Positions 6,751 through 9,453 of a stretch of DNA of 9,453 bases are shown piece after piece (position 1 is the stretch's first letter; each line of letters opens with the position of its first letter). Source of the stretch: CAKOSP01 sp964372145 (GTDB lineage: Bacteria; Bacillota_I; Bacilli_A; RF39; UBA660); NCBI GenBank assembly GCA_964372145.1, contig CAYJPM010000037.1:1-9453 (forward strand), given 5' to 3'. Below the pieces are notes generated by a model. The model was not told the origin of the DNA, did no database searches, and saw only the letters and a program-made list of their open reading frames with translations. Both the position numbers and the translations under genes were made by a program.

Positions 6751-7299
6751 CATACTTATTCCAGAATCAACATATGCATAACTAAATATACAACCATTAC
6801 CTTCAGAATCTACACATTCACTTCCACTAGTATCAGTCGCAAATCTAACCACCAATAAATATTTATTTTCAGTAATTAAATTGTTCATAAACACTTCAGC
6901 TGAGCCTAAGGTTTTCAAATAATTTTTAAACTCAACTTCCAACATAGTATCAGTATATTTAAGCTGATCAGGACAAGTTGAATCACTTACACAATTTGGA
7001 TCAACAAATAACATGTCTACTACATTATAATTTTCAATTAAAACAGACTTATCTATACCAGAAATACCAAATAAATTAATACTGTTATTTTTTAATATTT
7101 CTTCATCAAAATAGGCATTTAGCCATCTTTTAATATTATCAGTTTTATAAACATAACTTACATCATTGTAATACAATCTATTTCTTTCATTATTAACCGC
7201 AGAACTATATGTAGAATATACCAGCACTAAACAAGTAGTAATCATAACTGTAACTATTAATGTTTCAATAATTACAAAACCCTTTTTATTATTTTTCAT
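6748..7299 (-). CDS. Type IV prepilin-like protein, 183 aa
   Basis: The N-terminus MKNNKKGFVIIETLIVTVMI is a classic class III prepilin signal: a short basic leader, predicted cleavage by prepilin peptidase between Gly7 and Phe8, and Glu at mature position 5 (Glu12), leading into a hydrophobic helix (about 8-30). The rest is a soluble extracellular-type domain with four cysteines in two close pairs (Cys103/Cys109 and Cys162/Cys170), probably disulfides. It is probably a pilin or pseudopilin subunit, perhaps a minor one. No assembly ATPase, platform protein or prepilin peptidase is in the window. Its ATG overlaps the TAA of the upstream gene (TAATG), with GAGGGTGA as ribosome binding site inside that gene. 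The two are therefore one operon and translationally coupled. A strong terminator begins at its stop. Confidence 0.85.
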   Translation of the reverse strand: MKNNKKGFVIIETLIVTVMITTCLVLVYSTYSSAVNNERNRLYYNDVSYVYKTDNIKRWLNAYFDEEILKNNSINLFGISGIDKSVLIENYNVVDMLFVDPNCVSDSTCPDQLKYTDTMLEVEFKNYLKTLGSAEVFMNNLITENKYLLVVRFATDTSGSECVDSEGNGCIFSYAYVDSGISM

Positions 7300-8525
7300 T
7301 ATTCACCCTCATTACTCATATTTATTATATATGGATTATCTATAGTACCAGCACCATCTACTAATATATTATTTGTAACATTAATTACAGGTCTAACAGA
7401 GCGTACTACATCAGCAGTTGTATCATAACTAATTTCACCACCAGGACTCACCATAAATGGATAATATATATTATTTTGATTTTTAGCACCAGACATTGTA
7501 TAAAAATCATATAATACACTTGAATTATATAAGTAATAACTAGAATTTCCTGAATTGCTACTTCCGCCTGCATATATTACTTCATCAATAGTTAATAATC
7601 CAATTTTATTGTTAACTTTGGTACCCAAACATGTATTAGTGGCTATATTATTTAAAACAACTCTGTTATACGCTGCATAGTTATTATTATCTACTAAAGA
7701 GTTATCATTACAAAATTCATTGTTAAGTATTACATCAGAGTAATATAATAAATTTGTGTTGTACCAATCATTTAGTAACGTACTAATATCACTGTTTTCA
7801 TATTCTATTAAAGTATTATTAGAATTATAACTAGACATCGTTATCTCACCATCTAAAACCAACTTTATACTATTATCTAAATTAATTCCTACTATTCTCC
7901 AGTTATAGCTTGCAAAAGACACATAATTATTATCTACAGCACCCCTAAAATAATAACTATATTTATCACCATCTTCAAGTTGTATTAAACCTTCATTAGT
8001 AGTACTAACTTCTTTTCCTATATTAGTTACACTACTTAGTTTAACTTCATTATTTTGTAAAATCAATTCGTTAAAAAGAATCTCTTCATCTACAACTTGT
8101 TTAACAACAAAACTACCATTTATATCGCTATCACTATTATTATTTATATTAAGTTTGTAGTTATGTGTTTCACCAGACTTAATTAATATATTATCTAAAA
8201 TTACACCATTTTCAAATAAACCACTTTCAGTTACATCATTATATATTATCTCATACTCTACTTCGTTATTACAATTAACATTCTCAAACATAACATAATA
8301 CATTACATCTTCATTACTGTTATTACTTACAGAAAATTCTAAATTATTATTATTTGAATTAGTAATTTTACTAGAACTTAAATAATTTATAGATATTGAT
8401 TGATCAACTACAATAGTAGAATCAGTTATCACTTCATAATATAAGTAATAACAAAACAAAAAGACTAAGCCTAAACTTAATAACAAACCTACAAAATTAA
8501 GAGGATATTTAAATCTTTTTCTCAT
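7299..8525 (-). CDS. Membrane-anchored surface protein with 'RGAVDNN...WRIV...VRPVI' module, 408 aa
   Basis: A basic start (MRKRFKYP) and a membrane helix (about residues 10-30) lead to an Asn/Ser-rich beta-type region (about 40-145) that looks like an immunoglobulin-like stalk. The C-terminal module (about 189-402) carries YYFRGAVDNNYVSFASYNWRIVGIN (in pieces at 191-215), NDWY (252-255), GLLTIDEVIYAGG (309-321), SYYLY (329-333) and VRPVINV (377-383), ending GTIDNPYII. The same module, better conserved, is in the upstream protein at 8614-9453. Cys272 and Cys299 match Cys126 and Cys167 of that protein and may form a disulfide. The module recalls DUF6273/FISUMP-like proteins of gut bacteria, possibly a C-type-lectin-like fold; that is inference. 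The helix lacks the Gly-Phe/Glu5 prepilin motif. It is first in an operon with the prepilin gene. Confidence 0.82.
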   Translation of the reverse strand: MRKRFKYPLNFVGLLLSLGLVFLFCYYLYYEVITDSTIVVDQSISINYLSSSKITNSNNNNLEFSVSNNSNEDVMYYVMFENVNCNNEVEYEIIYNDVTESGLFENGVILDNILIKSGETHNYKLNINNNSDSDINGSFVVKQVVDEEILFNELILQNNEVKLSSVTNIGKEVSTTNEGLIQLEDGDKYSYYFRGAVDNNYVSFASYNWRIVGINLDNSIKLVLDGEITMSSYNSNNTLIEYENSDISTLLNDWYNTNLLYYSDVILNNEFCNDNSLVDNNNYAAYNRVVLNNIATNTCLGTKVNNKIGLLTIDEVIYAGGSSNSGNSSYYLYNSSVLYDFYTMSGAKNQNNIYYPFMVSPGGEISYDTTADVVRSVRPVINVTNNILVDGAGTIDNPYIINMSNEGE

Positions 8526-8542
8526 ATACCTTACCTAATATA

Positions 8543-8571
8543 AGTTTACTAAATTTATAACACTTAGTCAA
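8543..8571 (-). promoter_or_regulatory. Candidate promoter of the surface protein/prepilin operon
   Basis: On the minus strand TTGACT (8571-8566) and TAAACT (8548-8543) are 17 nt apart. An overlapping alternative is the extended -10 TGTTATAAA, whose hexamer is 8559-8554. Either gives a short leader containing the AGGTAAGG ribosome binding site. A terminator upstream supports a promoter here, though which boxes are used is unclear. Confidence 0.5.
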
Positions 8572-8576
8572 ATAAA

Positions 8577-8603
8577 AATTACCTTCTATAATAGAAAGTA
8601 ATT
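8577..8603 (-). terminator. Rho-independent terminator after the GC-rich surface protein gene
   Basis: On the minus strand AATTACTTTCTAT and ATAGAAGGTAATT pair over 13 positions with one G-T wobble around a single base (effectively 11 bp and a 5-base loop), followed by TTTATTTG. It begins about 10 nt after the stop at 8614. Confidence 0.8.
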
Positions 8604-8613
8604 CATAAACATA

Positions 8614-9453
8614 TTATTGCACTGTATAAGGGTCATCCCACGTACCTGAACCAGATGCAAGAGTATCAGATTTGAGAGAAACTGCGGGACGAAGACCATA
8701 AGTATGAGGGACAGAGATATTAGTTAGACCACCCGACGAATACACATAGAAGGCAGAGGCAGCACCATACCTACTATAAGGGGACCCCACCCAGTAAGTA
8801 TTTTTTGTATACAAATAGTAGTTACTATTTCCATATACGCATCTTCCACCAGCAAACGATACCTCGTCTACTGAAATAAGTCCCACTGGTACACTTAATG
8901 CTCCATTTCCGTTTACTTCATCATCTACTGTAAAAGCATCTGCTTGAACTGGACACTCAAGTGTTGGGGTTCTATTTGTTTCATTTCTTATAACAGCTCC
9001 GAAATACTGTGTACTTGTTCCTATTCCAGATGCAACTGTTGTTCCCGCCCTATCAGTATAAGCTGTACGATCACTACAATATATTGCATCGGATATGTAA
9101 TCATGGTAACCCAGACTATATATATTATCTAAGTACCAATCATCTATCATTATTTTGGCATTACTACTTGTACTTGTTCCATGTTGCTCACCTAAAGTAT
9201 ACATATAACCCGCATATTCTGCTGATGTAGATAACGAGTTAAACAACCCTACATCTATCTGAGTAACAGTTCCAGTCATTACAACCGATTGTGAAGCGTC
9301 AGGTTGTGACGCACCCGAATAAATCATTCTTACTGAACCATCTCCATTAATACGCACTATACGCCAGTAAAACCCAGCAAATGATACCCAATTATTATCT
9401 ACTGCACCTCTATAGTAATAACTAGTTCCATAATCATCTTGGGCTGCAAACAA
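8614..9453 (-). CDS. Surface-module protein, C-terminal 279+ residues (start outside window), compositionally foreign
   Basis: The frame is open to the window edge. The TTG at 9453 is probably an internal Leu, so the N-terminus lies outside. Numbering from that codon, the module shows SYYYRGAVDNNWVSFAGFYWRIV (in pieces at 11-33), RINGDGSVRMIYSG (34-47), IDDWY (103-107), GLISVDEVSFAGG (191-203), NYYLYT (211-216), YWVGSPYS (220-227) and YGLRPAVSLKS (252-262), ending GTWDDPYTVQ. It is paralogous to the 7299-8525 protein, sharing Cys126 and Cys167, with an extra Cys205. It is probably extracellular, by analogy with the anchored paralogue. Function is unknown; ligand binding by a lectin-like fold is possible. 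GC is about 40%, and about 47% in the last 190 bases, against 20-27% in neighbours, with many G- or C-ending codons. This suggests recent transfer or directed diversification. Confidence 0.85.
   Translation of the reverse strand: MFAAQDDYGTSYYYRGAVDNNWVSFAGFYWRIVRINGDGSVRMIYSGASQPDASQSVVMTGTVTQIDVGLFNSLSTSAEYAGYMYTLGEQHGTSTSSNAKIMIDDWYLDNIYSLGYHDYISDAIYCSDRTAYTDRAGTTVASGIGTSTQYFGAVIRNETNRTPTLECPVQADAFTVDDEVNGNGALSVPVGLISVDEVSFAGGRCVYGNSNYYLYTKNTYWVGSPYSRYGAASAFYVYSSGGLTNISVPHTYGLRPAVSLKSDTLASGSGTWDDPYTVQ
8686..8800 (-). other. Candidate hypervariable region (DGR-like) at the gene's 3' end
   Basis: The coding strand between the TACTGG codons (YW, from about 8796) and the GLRP codons is strikingly poor in adenine, about 16% over 8641-8800 against 25-40% in the rest of the gene. 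It is about 47% GC, and its residues are mostly Tyr, Ser, Gly, Ala, Asn, Thr and Val. It is followed by a GC-rich GGTCTTCGTCCCGC block. Adenine loss before a fixed GC-rich end is what adenine-directed retro-mutagenesis leaves. No template repeat or reverse transcriptase is visible here. Confidence 0.3.

Noticed and set aside
7299..7301. Frameshift or fusion between the 408-aa protein and the prepilin
   Set aside because: The one-base TAATG overlap, an internal ribosome binding site and an intact prepilin leader show two separate coupled genes.
8944..9230. Two overlapping plus-strand frames of 62 and 73 codons
   Set aside because: They are antisense to the surface-module gene, whose protein-level conservation with its paralogue shows that the minus strand is the coding one.
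9451..9453. TTG at the window edge as the start of the surface-module protein
   Set aside because: The frame is open to the edge, no upstream sequence can be checked, and the paralogue has about 185 residues before the equivalent point. It is more likely an internal Leu.

Overview
The window is AT-rich (roughly 25% GC in most genes), and all its genes lie on the minus strand. It looks like a low-GC Bacillota genome. The gene set (pyruvate phosphate dikinase, RecD2 helicase, a DUF1292-like protein, MtaB, XerC/D, a Gram-positive-style prepilin) and the GGAGG-type ribosome binding sites fit uncultured gut Bacilli or Erysipelotrichia/RF39-like lineages. That placement is inference. The 100 consecutive Ns at 4654-4753 show this is a scaffold, probably a metagenome assembly, with an unsized gap. 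All ten complete stop codons seen are TAA or TAG. TGG is used for Trp.

Layout, read in the direction of transcription (high to low coordinates): (1) 9453-8614, the 3' part of a cell-surface-like protein carrying a 'YYRGAVDNN / WRIVRI / LRPAVSL' module. It is much richer in GC than anything else here and ends at a strong terminator. (2) 8525-6748, a two-gene operon: a membrane-anchored protein with a second, diverged copy of the same module, then a type IV prepilin-like protein whose start overlaps the previous stop. It ends in a strong terminator. (3) 6719-4396, a promoter with near-consensus boxes followed by a single-pass membrane protein, the tRNA methylthiotransferase MtaB, an unrecognised gene broken by the gap, and a DUF1292-like protein, then a terminator. 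(4) 4391-1966, recD2 with its own extended -10, followed by a 52-residue membrane-anchored protein with a GTG start, then a terminator. (5) about 1957-386, a XerC-like tyrosine recombinase translationally coupled to an unknown 209-residue charged helical protein, then a terminator. (6) 350-1, the N-terminus of pyruvate phosphate dikinase.

Regions 3 to 6 are housekeeping: tRNA modification, DNA repair, chromosome resolution and central metabolism. Regions 1 and 2 are accessory surface functions: paralogous extracellular modules next to a pilin-like subunit. The most unusual signal is at about 8640-8800. There the coding strand of the surface protein drops to about 16% adenine and rises to about 47% GC, immediately before a conserved GLRPAVSL end. 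This resembles the variable region of a diversity-generating retroelement target, but no reverse transcriptase or template repeat is present in the window, so it remains a hypothesis. No stretch over 300 bases lacks a gene. The longest intergenic space (6604-6747) holds a promoter, inverted repeats and part of a terminator. I saw no tRNA, rRNA, CRISPR array, riboswitch or insertion sequence.
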